A DNA stretch of 64,000 nt from JACCYI01 sp963828075 (GCA_963828075.1 CAWHDH010000007.1:124001-188000), one strand, 5' to 3'; counted from the stretch's first letter, positions 1-8,757 are shown. Notes: generated by a model not told the origin, from the letters alone. Numbers and translations: made by a program.

Positions 1-1326
1 GCCGCGGCCCGCGCCGGCGCGGGCGCGGGTGCGCTGGCCCTCCATCAGCGTCTCGAAGCCCTGCGCGTCGACCCCGAGGCCCTGCTCCGCGGCGAGCTCG
101 AGCGTGAGGTCGAACGGGAAGCCGAACGTGTCGTGCAGCTGGAACGCCGCCTCGGCGCCGATGCCCTCGTCGCCGCGCTCGCGTGCGTGGAGGATCAGGT
201 CGTCGAGCAGCTTCGTGCCCTGCTCGATCGTCCGGCTGAAGCTCTCCTCCTCGCCGCGCAGCCACGTGTCGATGGCGTCGCGCTGGCTGACCAGCTCGGG
301 GTACGCGCGGCCCATCAGCTCGCGCACGCGGTCCGCGAAGCGCGGCAGGAAATGCTCCTCGATGCCGATGCGCCGACCCTGCATGATCGCCCGCCGCATC
401 ACGCGGCGCAGCACGTAGCCGCGGTCCTCGTTGGAGGGGACGACCCCGTCCGCGAGCAGGAACGACATCCCGCGGCTGTGGTCGGCGAGGATGCGCAGCG
501 CGCGGTCGGTCTCGAAGTCGGTGCCGTAGCGGCGGCCGCTCAGCTCCTCCCCTAGCTCGACGAGCGGCTTGAACTCGTCGGTCTCGAACACGCTCGGCGT
601 GTCCTGGAGGATCGCCGCGAGGCGGTTGAGACCGAGGCCGGTGTCGATGCTCTGCGCGGGCAGCGGCGTGAGCGTCCCGACCGGCTCCTGGTTGTACTGC
701 ATGAAGACGAGGTTCCAGTACTCCAGGAAGCGCTCGTTCTCGCCGCCGGGCAGGTCGTCCGCGGTCCCGAACTCGAGGCCGCGGTCGTAGTAGAGCTCCG
801 AGCAGGGGCCGCAGGGACCCGTCGGCCCGCCCTGCCAGAAGTTCTCCGAGCGCGGCAGCGCGACGATCCGCTCGCGCGGCACGCCGATGTTCATCCAGGC
901 CTCGATGGCCTCCTCGTCGGGGCCGAGACCGAGCGCGTCGTCGCCCTCGAAGACGGTGATCCAGATCCGCTCGGGTTCGAACCCGAAGCCCTCGAGCGAG
1001 AGCTGCCACGCCTGCTCGACGGCGCCCTCCTTGAAATAGTCGCCGACCGAGAAGTTGCCGAGCATCTCGAAGAAGGTGAGGTGGCGCGCCGTGGTGCCCA
1101 CGTTGTCGATGTCCGGCGTCCGGAACACCTTCTGGCAGGAGGCCAGCCGGTGGTGCGGGGGCGCCTCCTGGCCGAGGAAGTACGGCCGCAGCGGCTGCAT
1201 GCCGGCGATGATCAGCAGCGTCGAGGGATCGTTCGCGGGCGGCACGAGCGGCGCGGACGGCAGCCGCTTGTGGTCGCGCTCCTCGAAGAAGCCCAGGAAG
1301 AGCTCGCGGATCTCGTCGGTGGTCAC
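1..1326 (-). CDS. alaS: alanyl-tRNA synthetase, partial (N-terminal 442 residues)
   Basis: Charges tRNA-Ala with alanine in the cytoplasm. Only the N-terminal class II catalytic part lies in the window; the editing and C-Ala domains fall beyond base 1. Visible family landmarks are the N-terminal IRELFLGFFEERDHKR, then MQPLRPYFLGQ, the HLTFFEMLGNFSVGDYFK segment, GGPTGPCGPCSELYYDRG and SIDTGLGLNRLAA. The GTG at 1326 is chosen because it gives the standard AlaRS N-terminus. I see no Shine-Dalgarno sequence, and only 24 nt separate it from the divergent ATG at 1351, so leaderless initiation is possible. The identification is certain from sequence; only the missing C-terminus limits it. Confidence 0.97.
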   Translation of the reverse strand, partial: MTTDEIRELFLGFFEERDHKRLPSAPLVPPANDPSTLLIIAGMQPLRPYFLGQEAPPHHRLASCQKVFRTPDIDNVGTTARHLTFFEMLGNFSVGDYFKEGAVEQAWQLSLEGFGFEPERIWITVFEGDDALGLGPDEEAIEAWMNIGVPRERIVALPRSENFWQGGPTGPCGPCSELYYDRGLEFGTADDLPGGENERFLEYWNLVFMQYNQEPVGTLTPLPAQSIDTGLGLNRLAAILQDTPSVFETDEFKPLVELGEELSGRRYGTDFETDRALRILADHSRGMSFLLADGVVPSNEDRGYVLRRVMRRAIMQGRRIGIEEHFLPRFADRVRELMGRAYPELVSQRDAIDTWLRGEEESFSRTIEQGTKLLDDLILHARERGDEGIGAEAAFQLHDTFGFPFDLTLELAAEQGLGVDAQGFETLMEGQRTRARAGAGRG

Positions 1327-1350
1327 CCGGCTGAGTCTAGGATGGCGGGC

Positions 1351-1971
1351 ATGAGCTCGCTGGCCGTCGGCTTCGGCCTGGGCTTCGTCGTCGCCCTCCA
1401 GCTCGGGCCGATCTCGCTGTTCCTGATCCGCTCGACGCTGCGCGGTTCGCTGCGCGTCGGGCTCGCGATCGCGGCGGGCGTGGCGATCATCGACACGGCC
1501 TACGCCGCGGCCGGCGCGGCGGGCGCGGCGCCCCTTCTGAGCATCGACTCGCTGCGCCTGACGTTCGGGCTGATCGGCGCCGCCGTGCTGCTCTTCCTCG
1601 GGGTTCGAACCCTGTGGAGCGCGTTCCGGGTCCGTGCGGGCGGCGAGAGCGACGAGGAGGTCTCGACCCCGCGCCGCGCGTTCCTCACGACGCTGGCGGC
1701 CACCGCCTCGAACCCGTCGACGATCGCCTCATGGGCGGCGATCTTCGCGGCGGCGTCGGCGGCTGACGCGGCTTCCACCGGCGGCGAGGTGGCGCTGCTG
1801 CTCGCGGGCGTCGGGCTCGGGAGCCTCACGTGGATGTCGTTGCTGGCCGGTGCGGTGACGGTGGCCGGGCGGAGGATGGGCCCGGGGCTCATGCGCGGGG
1901 TCGACGGGGTGGCCGGCACCGGGCTCGTGGCGTTCGCTGGGGTGCTGGGGTACCGGGCGGTGCAGGAGTAG
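1351..1971 (+). CDS. LysE/RhtB family amino-acid exporter
   Basis: Integral membrane exporter of the LysE superfamily, which effluxes amino acids or related small metabolites by exchange with protons. The 206-residue length is typical. The N-terminus GFVVALQLGPISLFLIRSTL matches the family signature in the first helix (a GPI motif). About five to six hydrophobic helices follow, with a charged loop near residues 95-110 and a conserved TLAATASNPSTIASW segment (the family's NPK/NP region). ATG 1351 is preferred over the in-frame ATG at 1342 because AGGA at 1339-1342 lies about 8 nt upstream of it. The gene runs away from alaS. The substrate cannot be inferred. Confidence 0.88.
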   Translation: MSSLAVGFGLGFVVALQLGPISLFLIRSTLRGSLRVGLAIAAGVAIIDTAYAAAGAAGAAPLLSIDSLRLTFGLIGAAVLLFLGVRTLWSAFRVRAGGESDEEVSTPRRAFLTTLAATASNPSTIASWAAIFAAASAADAASTGGEVALLLAGVGLGSLTWMSLLAGAVTVAGRRMGPGLMRGVDGVAGTGLVAFAGVLGYRAVQE

Positions 1972-2115
1972 CCGGCGGCCGCTGCGCTCCAACTTCATCG
2001 ATGAGGGAATGGGTCCGGGCGGGGCGGCAGCGCGCCCTCAACGTGCATCTCGTCACACACCCGCGATTTGAGCCCGCCACCCCGACTGTCCCGCCTCCCC
2101 CTCAATGACCGGGGT

Positions 2116-2487
2116 TCAGCCCGCCGGCACACTCGGAGGCTGATGCAACCCGAACGGCGACCCCTGGTCGTCGCGGCAGAACTTGAAGCGCCCGAACCGC
2201 GCGACGGAGTCGGCGTCCTCGCCGCCCGCGTCCATGTCCTCGACGGTGCCGCCCAACGAGCGCACCTGATCGAGCGCGGCGTCTATGTCGTCGACCGCGA
2301 AGAACGCGTACGGGGTCGCGCCGCGGTCGCCGCCGTGCATCCCGCCAGGCACATTGCCCGTCTCGATGACGAAGCCGCTGGCCGACGGCCCCGGCGCGAA
2401 GCTCCATCCGAACAGCCCCTCGTAGAACGCGCGGCCGCGCTCGGCGTCTTCGACTCCAATTTCGATGAATGTCAGCTGACCAGCCAT
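2116..2487 (-). CDS. VOC (glyoxalase/dioxygenase fold) family protein
   Basis: A 123-residue single-domain member of the vicinal oxygen chelate superfamily. It begins FIEIGVEDAERGRAFYEGLFGW, the typical first beta-alpha unit, and contains AFFAVDDIDAALDQVRSLGG and ends with QGSPFGLHQP, the usual DPxGNxF-like strand. Such proteins bind small molecules or a metal at a paired beta-alpha-beta-beta-beta site. This one has two modules, enough for a monomeric or dimeric site. Start ATG 2487 is supported by GGGAG about 8 nt upstream; a longer in-frame start at 2517 would add ten unlikely residues. The activity is unknown; closest in style are the stand-alone putative glyoxalases of actinomycetes. Confidence 0.85.
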   Translation of the reverse strand: MAGQLTFIEIGVEDAERGRAFYEGLFGWSFAPGPSASGFVIETGNVPGGMHGGDRGATPYAFFAVDDIDAALDQVRSLGGTVEDMDAGGEDADSVARFGRFKFCRDDQGSPFGLHQPPSVPAG

Positions 2488-2613
2488 CAACAACTCCCTC
2501 GATCGTGTCAGCGGCACGCTACGCCGCGAGCCGCCGCACGTCTTGGACGAAACTGACGCGGGGAGCCTGGATCCACCGATTCCCGCGGCGCCCGATGATC
2601 GATGGATCCAGGC

Positions 2614-4044
2614 TCAGGCGATCGTCGCCCAGCCGACCACGGCGTCGCCGCGCATCAGGCAGGCGGCCTGGCCGGGCGCCGCGCCGTCGACCGGCTCGAG
2701 CAGCTCGACCGCCAGCTCCGCGTGCCGGCCCGCGCTCGGCGAGCCGGCCACCCGGCAGGGCAACGGCCGCGAGCGGTAGCGGAGCTTGACCTGGTCGATC
2801 TCGCCGCCCTCGCGGTGCAGCACGGCGTCGCGCACCCGCACGACATCCGTCGCCAAGGCGGACCGCGGCCCGACCGTGACCGTGTTGGCCGCCGCGTCGG
2901 TGCGCAGCACGTACAGCGGCTCGCCCGCGGCGACGCCGATGCCGCGGCGCTGGCCGACCGTGTAGCCGTGGTGGCCCGCATGGCGGCCGACTTCGCGGCC
3001 GGCGACGTCCACGATCGCCCCCGGCCGCTCACCCAGGCCGCCGTGGCGGGCGAGGAAGCGCGCGCGGCCGGTGCCGGCGAGGAAGCAGAGGTCCTGGGAG
3101 TCCTTCTTCGCCGCGACCGGCAGCCCCGCCTCGGCCGCGAGCGCGCGGACCTCAGGCTTGGTCAGCTCACCCAAAGGAAACCGGAGCCGCGCCAGCGACG
3201 CCGGGGCGAGGCCGGCGAGCATGTAGCTCTGGTCCTTCGCCGGGTCGGCGGCGACCCGCAGCAGCCCGTCCGCGGTGACCCGCGCGTAGTGGCCCGTGGC
3301 GAGGTCGGCGGCGCCGAGGCGGTCGGCGTGCTCGAGCATGGCGTCGAGCCGCACGCGGCCGTTGCAGCGCACGCACGGGTTCGGGGTCAGGCCGGCGGCG
3401 TGCTCGGCGAGCCACGGCTCGACCACCCCCGCCCGGAACTCGTCGCGCAGGTCGAGCGTCAGGTGCGCCAGGCCCATGCCGTGCGCGACCGCCCGCGCGC
3501 CGCGCACCGCCGACGCGCTGCAGCAGGACGCCTCGGCGTCGTTCTCGGGATCGCGCCACAGCTCGAGCGTGACCGCAACCGCCTCGCGACCCGAGCGGGC
3601 CACCAGCAGCGCGGCGACCGCGGAGTCCACGCCCCCGCTCATCGCCACCAGCGTGCGCGACGGCTCGAACCCCACCGCCGCATCCGCGCGGACGGCCGCC
3701 CCCAGCGCCGCGTGGAACGCGTCGGCGGCGAGGTCGGCGGCGTGCAGCTTGCCCGGCGAGAGCCCGCCGAGCTCGTCGGCGATCGCCCGGGCGCCGACCC
3801 GCGCCGCGTCCAGCACACCCACCCCGCGGACGAGCTCGACCACCGCCGAGCCGGCCGCCGTGATCGCGCCGCAGCCCGACGCGGTGAAGCCGGCGTCGGC
3901 GATCCGGTGCCCGACCACCGCGACGTCGATCCGGATCAGGTCGCCGCAGGCGGCGCCCCCCGCGGCGCCCGTGTGGGCGCCGGCGGGCGCATGGCCGTGG
4001 CCGCGCGGGTGCGAGAGATGATCGGCGAAGACCTCGGGATCCAC
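2614..4044 (-). CDS. mnmA: IscU/NifU-like domain fused to tRNA 2-thiouridylase MnmA
   Basis: The C-terminal ~345 residues are MnmA, which activates U34 of tRNAs for Lys, Glu and Gln with ATP and inserts sulfur. Visible are the PP-loop SGGVDS (136-141), PNPCVRCN with C224 and C227, and DSQDLCF with C320. The two catalytic cysteines of E. coli MnmA correspond to C227 and C320; the extra C224 gives a three-Cys set like that proposed for [4Fe-4S]-type thiolases. Residues 1-118 are an IscU/NifU scaffold-like domain: VFADHLSHPR, C33 in AACGD, C58 in SGCG. The third cluster ligand is missing: LHAADLAADAF has Ala102 where IscU has Cys, with the neighbouring His101 kept. The GTG 4044 start gives the full scaffold N-terminus. 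At 476 residues it is about 110 longer than ordinary MnmA. The functional meaning of the fusion is inference. Confidence 0.93.
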   Translation of the reverse strand: MDPEVFADHLSHPRGHGHAPAGAHTGAAGGAACGDLIRIDVAVVGHRIADAGFTASGCGAITAAGSAVVELVRGVGVLDAARVGARAIADELGGLSPGKLHAADLAADAFHAALGAAVRADAAVGFEPSRTLVAMSGGVDSAVAALLVARSGREAVAVTLELWRDPENDAEASCCSASAVRGARAVAHGMGLAHLTLDLRDEFRAGVVEPWLAEHAAGLTPNPCVRCNGRVRLDAMLEHADRLGAADLATGHYARVTADGLLRVAADPAKDQSYMLAGLAPASLARLRFPLGELTKPEVRALAAEAGLPVAAKKDSQDLCFLAGTGRARFLARHGGLGERPGAIVDVAGREVGRHAGHHGYTVGQRRGIGVAAGEPLYVLRTDAAANTVTVGPRSALATDVVRVRDAVLHREGGEIDQVKLRYRSRPLPCRVAGSPSAGRHAELAVELLEPVDGAAPGQAACLMRGDAVVGWATIA

Positions 4045-4078
4045 CCTCGGGAGGGTAGGCCCCGCCCCGCGAACCGGT

Positions 4079-5077
4079 CTAGCGAGTGCGGTTGACCGCG
4101 CAGGTGCCGAGGCCGGCGGCGTTCAAGCTGGTGTCCAGCGCTCCGAGGGCGTTGGCGCTGGGCTTGCCCGCGGCGCGGACGATCTTGCCCTTGAGCGAGC
4201 GCCACTTGGCCGGCGCGGCGATCCGGCGGAAGGACGCGCGGCGCTTGGTGGCCAGGCGTGCGACCTGGCGCTTCGGCGCGGCGACCGAAAGGCGGTCGAA
4301 GCGCATCGAGTAATGGCCGCAGGTCGCATTGACCTTGCGCAGGAAGGAGTCACTGAGCTCGCGCTGGACGCTCCCGCGGTGCGCGTCGGCGATCGCCTGG
4401 TTGATCGACGCGCGGTCGACGTACCCGGTCAGGGCGACGCCCTTGCGGTTGTGGTCGATGACCACGACGGTCGGGCTCTGCACGACGTTGAGCGCCTTGA
4501 GCAGCCCGTCGTACTTGGCCAGCTTCGCCATCGGCGCCGAGTGCACGATGACCTGGCCGTCGTAGCGGTTGACGCGGCGCAGCGCCTTGCGAACGGCGCG
4601 GTCGTCCTCGGCCATCTCGGCCCACGGCTTGGACTCGGTGTTCAGGACGGCGAGCACGACGACCTTGCGCTTGGTGAGCCCGTCGCGGACGGAGCGCGGC
4701 AGCCCGACGAGCGACTTCGGCTCGATCGGGGGCAGCTCGGCGATGACCGCCTGGGTCTTGGCCTGGGTCGTCACCGGAGCGGCGGCGGCGGGCGCGGCGG
4801 CGGTGCCCGTCGCGCCGTCCTCGATGCCGGCGTTGGCGGCGCCGTAGGCGTCCCGCTCGGCCTTCTCCGCGCCGGCCTTCGCCGTCGCCTGGAACTTGCC
4901 GGCGGCCGAGCTCGGATCGACGGTCGCGGCTGTCCCCGGGGCGGTCGGAGCGGCCGGCGTGGCGGGTCCGGGCGGCGCCACGACGGCGTCCTTGGGCTTC
5001 AAGACGGTGAACCAGGCGGCCATGAAAACGACGGCGGCGACGAGGACGATGCGAATGGGAGTTGAGATCTGGCTCAC
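4079..5077 (-). CDS. membrane-anchored thioredoxin-like protein without CXXC
   Basis: Unrecognised 332-residue protein. Residues 8-24 (VLVAAVVFMAAWFTVL) form an N-terminal membrane anchor. A long Ala/Pro/Thr-rich extracytoplasmic linker follows (about residues 30-110). Then comes a compact domain (about 135-230) with RKVVVLAVLNTESKPWAEM, YDGQVIVHSA and NVVQSPTVVVIDHNRKGVALTGYVDRA, the strand order and cis-Pro-like SPT of a thioredoxin fold. No CXXC is present; only two cysteines occur, near the C-terminus (ATCGHYSM and LGTCAVNRTR), and could form a disulfide. The basic C-terminal tail is unusual. GTG 5077 is the only start that precedes the anchor. It lies 31 nt upstream of mnmA on the same strand, so co-transcription is likely. 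Probably a structural or redox-inactive cell-envelope protein. Confidence 0.6.
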   Translation of the reverse strand: MSQISTPIRIVLVAAVVFMAAWFTVLKPKDAVVAPPGPATPAAPTAPGTAATVDPSSAAGKFQATAKAGAEKAERDAYGAANAGIEDGATGTAAAPAAAAPVTTQAKTQAVIAELPPIEPKSLVGLPRSVRDGLTKRKVVVLAVLNTESKPWAEMAEDDRAVRKALRRVNRYDGQVIVHSAPMAKLAKYDGLLKALNVVQSPTVVVIDHNRKGVALTGYVDRASINQAIADAHRGSVQRELSDSFLRKVNATCGHYSMRFDRLSVAAPKRQVARLATKRRASFRRIAAPAKWRSLKGKIVRAAGKPSANALGALDTSLNAAGLGTCAVNRTR

Positions 5078-5108
5078 GTCCGGCTGATCGGCAGCCGGAG
5101 CGTTTTCC

Positions 5109-6881
5109 TTAAGCGGACGGGGGTGGAGCCAGCGTCCGGATGCCCAGCTCGGCGAGCTGCTCGGCGTCCACCGGCGCGGGCGCGCCGGTGAGCGGATCGG
5201 AGCCGCTCGCGGTCTTGGGGAACGCGATGACGTCGCGGATCGAGTCCCGGCCGGCCAGGATGGCGACGATCCGGTCGATCCCCAGCGCGATCCCGCCGTG
5301 CGGCGGAGCCCCGTAGCGCAGGGCGTCCAACAGGAACCCGAAGCGCGCGTCGGCGTCCTCCTCGGAGATCCCGATCGCGTTGAAGATCTGCCGCTGGACC
5401 TCCGGGGTGTTGATACGGATCGAGCCGCCGCCGATCTCGACCCCGTCGAGGACCAGGTCGTAGCCGCGCGACATGAGCGTCGCCGGGTCCGAGATGTCGC
5501 CGAGGGGCGCCGTGAACGGGTGGTGCAGCGAGGTCCACCCCGTCTCGGTGCGCTCGAGCATCGGGAAGTCGATGACCCAGCAGATCTCGTGGCGGTCGCT
5601 CGGCATGAGGTCGAACCGGCGGCCCAGCTCGAGCCGCACCTCGCCGAGCGCCACCGCCGCGACGTCCGCTGTGTCGGCCACGAACAGCAGCAGGTCGCCC
5701 GCGCCCGCGCCGAGCCGCGCCGCCGCCGCCGTGCGCTCCTCGTCGGACAGGAACTTCGCCACGGGCGAGCGCCACGACCCGTCGTCCTGGATGAAGGCCC
5801 AGACCAGGCCGCCGGCGCCGAAGCGCCGCGCGATCTCGGTCAGCTCGTCGAGCTCGCGCCGCGGCAGCTCGCGCGTGCCGGCGTTCAGGCCGCGCACGAC
5901 ACCGCCCGACCCGAGCACCTTCTCGAACACGCCGAAGCCCGACCCCTCGAACACGTCGCCGAAGTCGCTGATCTCCAGGCCGAAGCGCAGGTCCGGCTTG
6001 TCGGAGCCGTAGCGCGCCATCGCCTCCGAGTACGGAAGCCGGGGCCACGGCGCCGGCTGCACCGCGAAGCCCGCCTCCTCGAAGACCCGGGCCATCATGC
6101 CCTCCATCACCTCGATGATGTCGTCCTCGTCGACGAAGCTCATCTCGAGGTCGAGCTGGGTGAACTCGGGCTGACGGAAGCCGCGAAGGTCCTCGTCGCG
6201 GAAGCAGCGGGCGATCTGGTAGTAGCGCTCGTAGCCCGCCATCATCAGCATCTGCTTGAACAGCTGCGGGCTCTGCGGCAGCGCGTAGAACGTGCCCGGG
6301 TTCATGCGCGAGGGGACGAGGAAATCGCGCGCGCCCTCAGGCGTCGAGCGCGTGAGGATCGGCGTCTCGATGTCGAGGAAGTCGCGCGTGTTGAGGTAGT
6401 CGCGAATCGCCCGGACGACGGTGTGGCGGACCCGCATGACGTCCTGCATCCCGGCGCGGCGCAGGTCGATGACCCGGTGACGCAGGCGCAGCAGCTCGTC
6501 GACCGGCGTCTCGTCGTCGACCGGGAACGGCGGCGTCTCGGAGCCCGCGAGCACGTCGAGCTGCGTGACGCTGAGCTCGATCTCCCCGGTGGCCAACTTC
6601 GGGTTGACGTTGCCCTCCTCCCGGCGCAGCACCGTGCCCGCCGCCGAGACGACGTGCTCGGAGCGCAGCTGCGCGGCGGCGGCGTGCGCCTCGGGGGCGA
6701 TCTGGGGGTGGAAGACGAGTTGGACGATCCCGGCGCGGTCGCGCAGATCGATGAAGATGAGCCCGCCGTGGTCGCGCCTACGGTGCACCCAGCCGGCGAC
6801 GCGGACGGCCTCGTCGACCCGCGAGGCCTCGAGCTCGCCGCACCAGGCGTCGCGGTACTCGTTGGGCCGCGGCGGCCTCAC
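5109..6881 (-). CDS. aspS: aspartyl-tRNA synthetase
   Basis: Charges tRNA-Asp. Its 590 residues match the long bacterial AspRS form: an N-terminal OB-fold anticodon-binding domain (VRVAGWVHRRRDHGGLIFIDLRDR), the class II core with RSTPEGARDFLVPSR, the motif 2 region YYQIARCFRDEDLR followed by QPEFTQLDLEMSF, a bacterial GAD insertion domain (about 300-420), and motif 3 GIALGIDRIVAILAG. Bacteria without AsnRS use this form non-discriminatingly, but the window cannot tell. The GTG 6881 start overlaps the hisS stop by 4 nt (GTGA), indicating translational coupling. Confidence 0.98.
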   Translation of the reverse strand: MRPPRPNEYRDAWCGELEASRVDEAVRVAGWVHRRRDHGGLIFIDLRDRAGIVQLVFHPQIAPEAHAAAAQLRSEHVVSAAGTVLRREEGNVNPKLATGEIELSVTQLDVLAGSETPPFPVDDETPVDELLRLRHRVIDLRRAGMQDVMRVRHTVVRAIRDYLNTRDFLDIETPILTRSTPEGARDFLVPSRMNPGTFYALPQSPQLFKQMLMMAGYERYYQIARCFRDEDLRGFRQPEFTQLDLEMSFVDEDDIIEVMEGMMARVFEEAGFAVQPAPWPRLPYSEAMARYGSDKPDLRFGLEISDFGDVFEGSGFGVFEKVLGSGGVVRGLNAGTRELPRRELDELTEIARRFGAGGLVWAFIQDDGSWRSPVAKFLSDEERTAAAARLGAGAGDLLLFVADTADVAAVALGEVRLELGRRFDLMPSDRHEICWVIDFPMLERTETGWTSLHHPFTAPLGDISDPATLMSRGYDLVLDGVEIGGGSIRINTPEVQRQIFNAIGISEEDADARFGFLLDALRYGAPPHGGIALGIDRIVAILAGRDSIRDVIAFPKTASGSDPLTGAPAPVDAEQLAELGIRTLAPPPSA

Positions 6882-8119
6882 AGCTGGATCCCGTGGCGTA
6901 TGTGGTGCATCACCGTGTCGGCCTCCACCGTTCGCTGCTCTCCGCTCTCCATGTTCTTGAGCGCGACGCCCTCCGCGCCGAGGATGGCAACGTACCGAGC
7001 GCCGGAGCGATCGGCCTGCTTGAGCTGGCCCTTCAGCGAGCGGTTTCCGAGTTCGAGTCTTGCCGCGTGGCCCGCCCGCCGCGCGATCGCCGCGAGCTGG
7101 AAGGCGGACGCCCGGTGCTCGTCGGCGGCGTAGGCGACGTACAGGTCGACCGGTGCGGGCGCCACGGGAGCCGGGGCCGCGGCCAGCAGCATCCGCTCGA
7201 CGCCGGCCGCCCAGCCCATGCCCGGCGTCGCCGGGCCGCCGATCTGCTCCATCAGCCCGTCGTAGCGCCCGCCGCCGCCGACCCCCGATTGGGCGCCGAG
7301 CGCGTCGGAGGTGAACTCGAACACCGTGCGCGTGTAGTAGTCCAGGCCGCGCACGAGCGTCGGGTCGATCTCGAAGGGCACGCTCGCCCGGTCGAGCAGC
7401 GAGAGCACCGTCTCGAAGTGCGCGCGATCCTCGTCGGTCAGCCGGTCGAGCAGCCGCGGCGCGGCCTGCATGACGGCACGCGTCCCCGGGTGGTCGGCGT
7501 CGAAGGCCCGCAGCGGGTTGAGGTCGATCCGCGCGATCACCTCGGGCGAGAGCTCGGCCTCGTGCCGCCGCAGGTACGCCTGGAGCTCCTCGCGATAGGC
7601 GGCCCGGGTCTCGGGCGTGCCCAGCGAGCCGATCCGCAGCCGCAGGCCGGCGACGTTCAGCTGGTCGAGCAGCTCCGCGAGCAGGAGGATCACCTCGGCG
7701 TCGACCATCGGGTCGTCCGAGCCGATCGCCTCGGCGCCGACCTGCCAGAACTGGCGGAAGCGGCCGGCCTGCGGGCGCTCGCGGCGGTAGAAGCTCGAGA
7801 GGTACCAGAGCTTGACCGGCTGCGGCGCCTTGTGCATGCCGTGCTCGAGGTAGGCGCGGCAGACCGGCGCGGTGCCCTCGGGGCGCAGGGTCACCGACCC
7901 GTCGCCCTCGGCCAGCGTGTACATCTCCTTCTGGACGACGTCGGTGGACTCCCCCACCCCGCGCGCGAACAGCTCGGTGGCCTCGAAGGTCGGGGTCTCG
8001 ATCCGGTCGTAGCCCGCCGCCTCCAGCACCCGGCGCACCGTGCGCTCGAGCTCGGCGCGGGCGAGCGCCGCTTCGCCCAGCACGTCGAACGTGCCGCGCG
8101 GGGCCTGGATCTTCGCCAT
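6878..8119 (-). CDS. hisS: histidyl-tRNA synthetase
   Basis: Charges tRNA-His. This 413-residue class II synthetase begins with the typical QAPRGTFDVLGE. It contains LRPEGTAPVCRAYLEHGM, motif 2 as FYRRERPQAGRFRQFWQVG, and the HisRS-specific LVRGLDYYTRTVFEF, and it ends in a Rossmann-like anticodon-binding domain (PVDLYVAY to GQLKQADRSGARYVAILG). ATG 8119 overlaps the stop of the upstream hydrolase gene by one nucleotide (TGATG). Downstream the stop overlaps the start of aspS. The order hydrolase-hisS-aspS is a common actinomycete arrangement. Confidence 0.98.
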   Translation of the reverse strand: MAKIQAPRGTFDVLGEAALARAELERTVRRVLEAAGYDRIETPTFEATELFARGVGESTDVVQKEMYTLAEGDGSVTLRPEGTAPVCRAYLEHGMHKAPQPVKLWYLSSFYRRERPQAGRFRQFWQVGAEAIGSDDPMVDAEVILLLAELLDQLNVAGLRLRIGSLGTPETRAAYREELQAYLRRHEAELSPEVIARIDLNPLRAFDADHPGTRAVMQAAPRLLDRLTDEDRAHFETVLSLLDRASVPFEIDPTLVRGLDYYTRTVFEFTSDALGAQSGVGGGGRYDGLMEQIGGPATPGMGWAAGVERMLLAAAPAPVAPAPVDLYVAYAADEHRASAFQLAAIARRAGHAARLELGNRSLKGQLKQADRSGARYVAILGAEGVALKNMESGEQRTVEADTVMHHIRHGIQL

Positions 8120-8757
8120 CAGCTCCTCGCGAGCTCGCGCAGGAACGGGTTGGTCGCGCGCTCGCGACCGAGCGTGGTGAGGCCCATGTGGCCCGGGTGC
8201 ACGCGGGTCTCGTCGGGCAGCGTGTCGAGCAGGTGGGCGATCGACGCCATCAGCGTCGCGGTGTCGCCGCCGGGCAGGTCGGTCCGGCCGATCGAGCCCT
8301 CGAACAGCACGTCGCCGGAGAACATCGCCCCCTCGTCGGCGACGTGATAGGTCAAATGCGCGGGCGAGTGACCGGGGGTGGAGACGACGTCGATCGCGAA
8401 GCCGGCCAGCTCGAGGCGCTCGCCGCCCGAGATCAGGACGTCCGCGTCGTAGGTCTCGAACGGCCCGAAGCCCGGGAAGATGTAGGAGTTGATGTCGGCG
8501 AGGATGAACGCCTCGCCCTTCGGGCAGTACACGGGCGCGCCGGTGTGGCGCGCGAGCGGACCGACGGCGCCGACGTGGTCGAAGTGCGTGTGGGTGAGCA
8601 GGATCGCCTCGACCGTCACACCGAGCCCGTCGATCAGCGCGACGATCCGGTCGGCCTCGTCGCCGGGGTCGACCAGCAGCGCGTCGGTGGCACCGTCGCG
8701 CCGGAACAGGAACGTGTTCTCGGCGACGGGGCCGACGGTGAGCATGCGGACGTCCAT
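8119..8757 (-). CDS. metallo-beta-lactamase-fold hydrolase (glyoxalase II-like)
   Basis: A 212-residue MBL-fold enzyme of the hydroxyacylglutathione hydrolase-like group. Zinc ligands are visible in THTHFDH (the HxHxDH motif), in GHSPAHL, in the FSGDVLF aspartate and in RVHPGHM. The AENTFLFRR start and GRTDLPGGD are typical of the short glyoxalase II-like proteins found next to hisS in many actinomycetes. ATG 8757 overlaps the stop of the upstream gene by one nucleotide; an upstream in-frame start at 8850 would only add residues without family resemblance. The physiological thioester is unknown. Confidence 0.9.
   Translation of the reverse strand: MDVRMLTVGPVAENTFLFRRDGATDALLVDPGDEADRIVALIDGLGVTVEAILLTHTHFDHVGAVGPLARHTGAPVYCPKGEAFILADINSYIFPGFGPFETYDADVLISGGERLELAGFAIDVVSTPGHSPAHLTYHVADEGAMFSGDVLFEGSIGRTDLPGGDTATLMASIAHLLDTLPDETRVHPGHMGLTTLGRERATNPFLRELARS

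Noticed and set aside
1972..2115. Terminator between the convergent exporter and VOC genes
   Set aside because: GC-rich partial complementarity exists, but no continuous stem of more than 6 bp could be aligned by eye.
2505..2512. Single GTGTCAGC near the VOC gene
   Set aside because: Only one copy, no 11-bp repeat and wrong orientation and distance to ATG 2487; taken as chance match to the SARP-type motif.
5298..8347. Long plus-strand frames opposite aspS and hisS
   Set aside because: Both tRNA synthetases are unmistakable on the minus strand; the plus frames contain only low-complexity Arg/Val/Asp mixtures.
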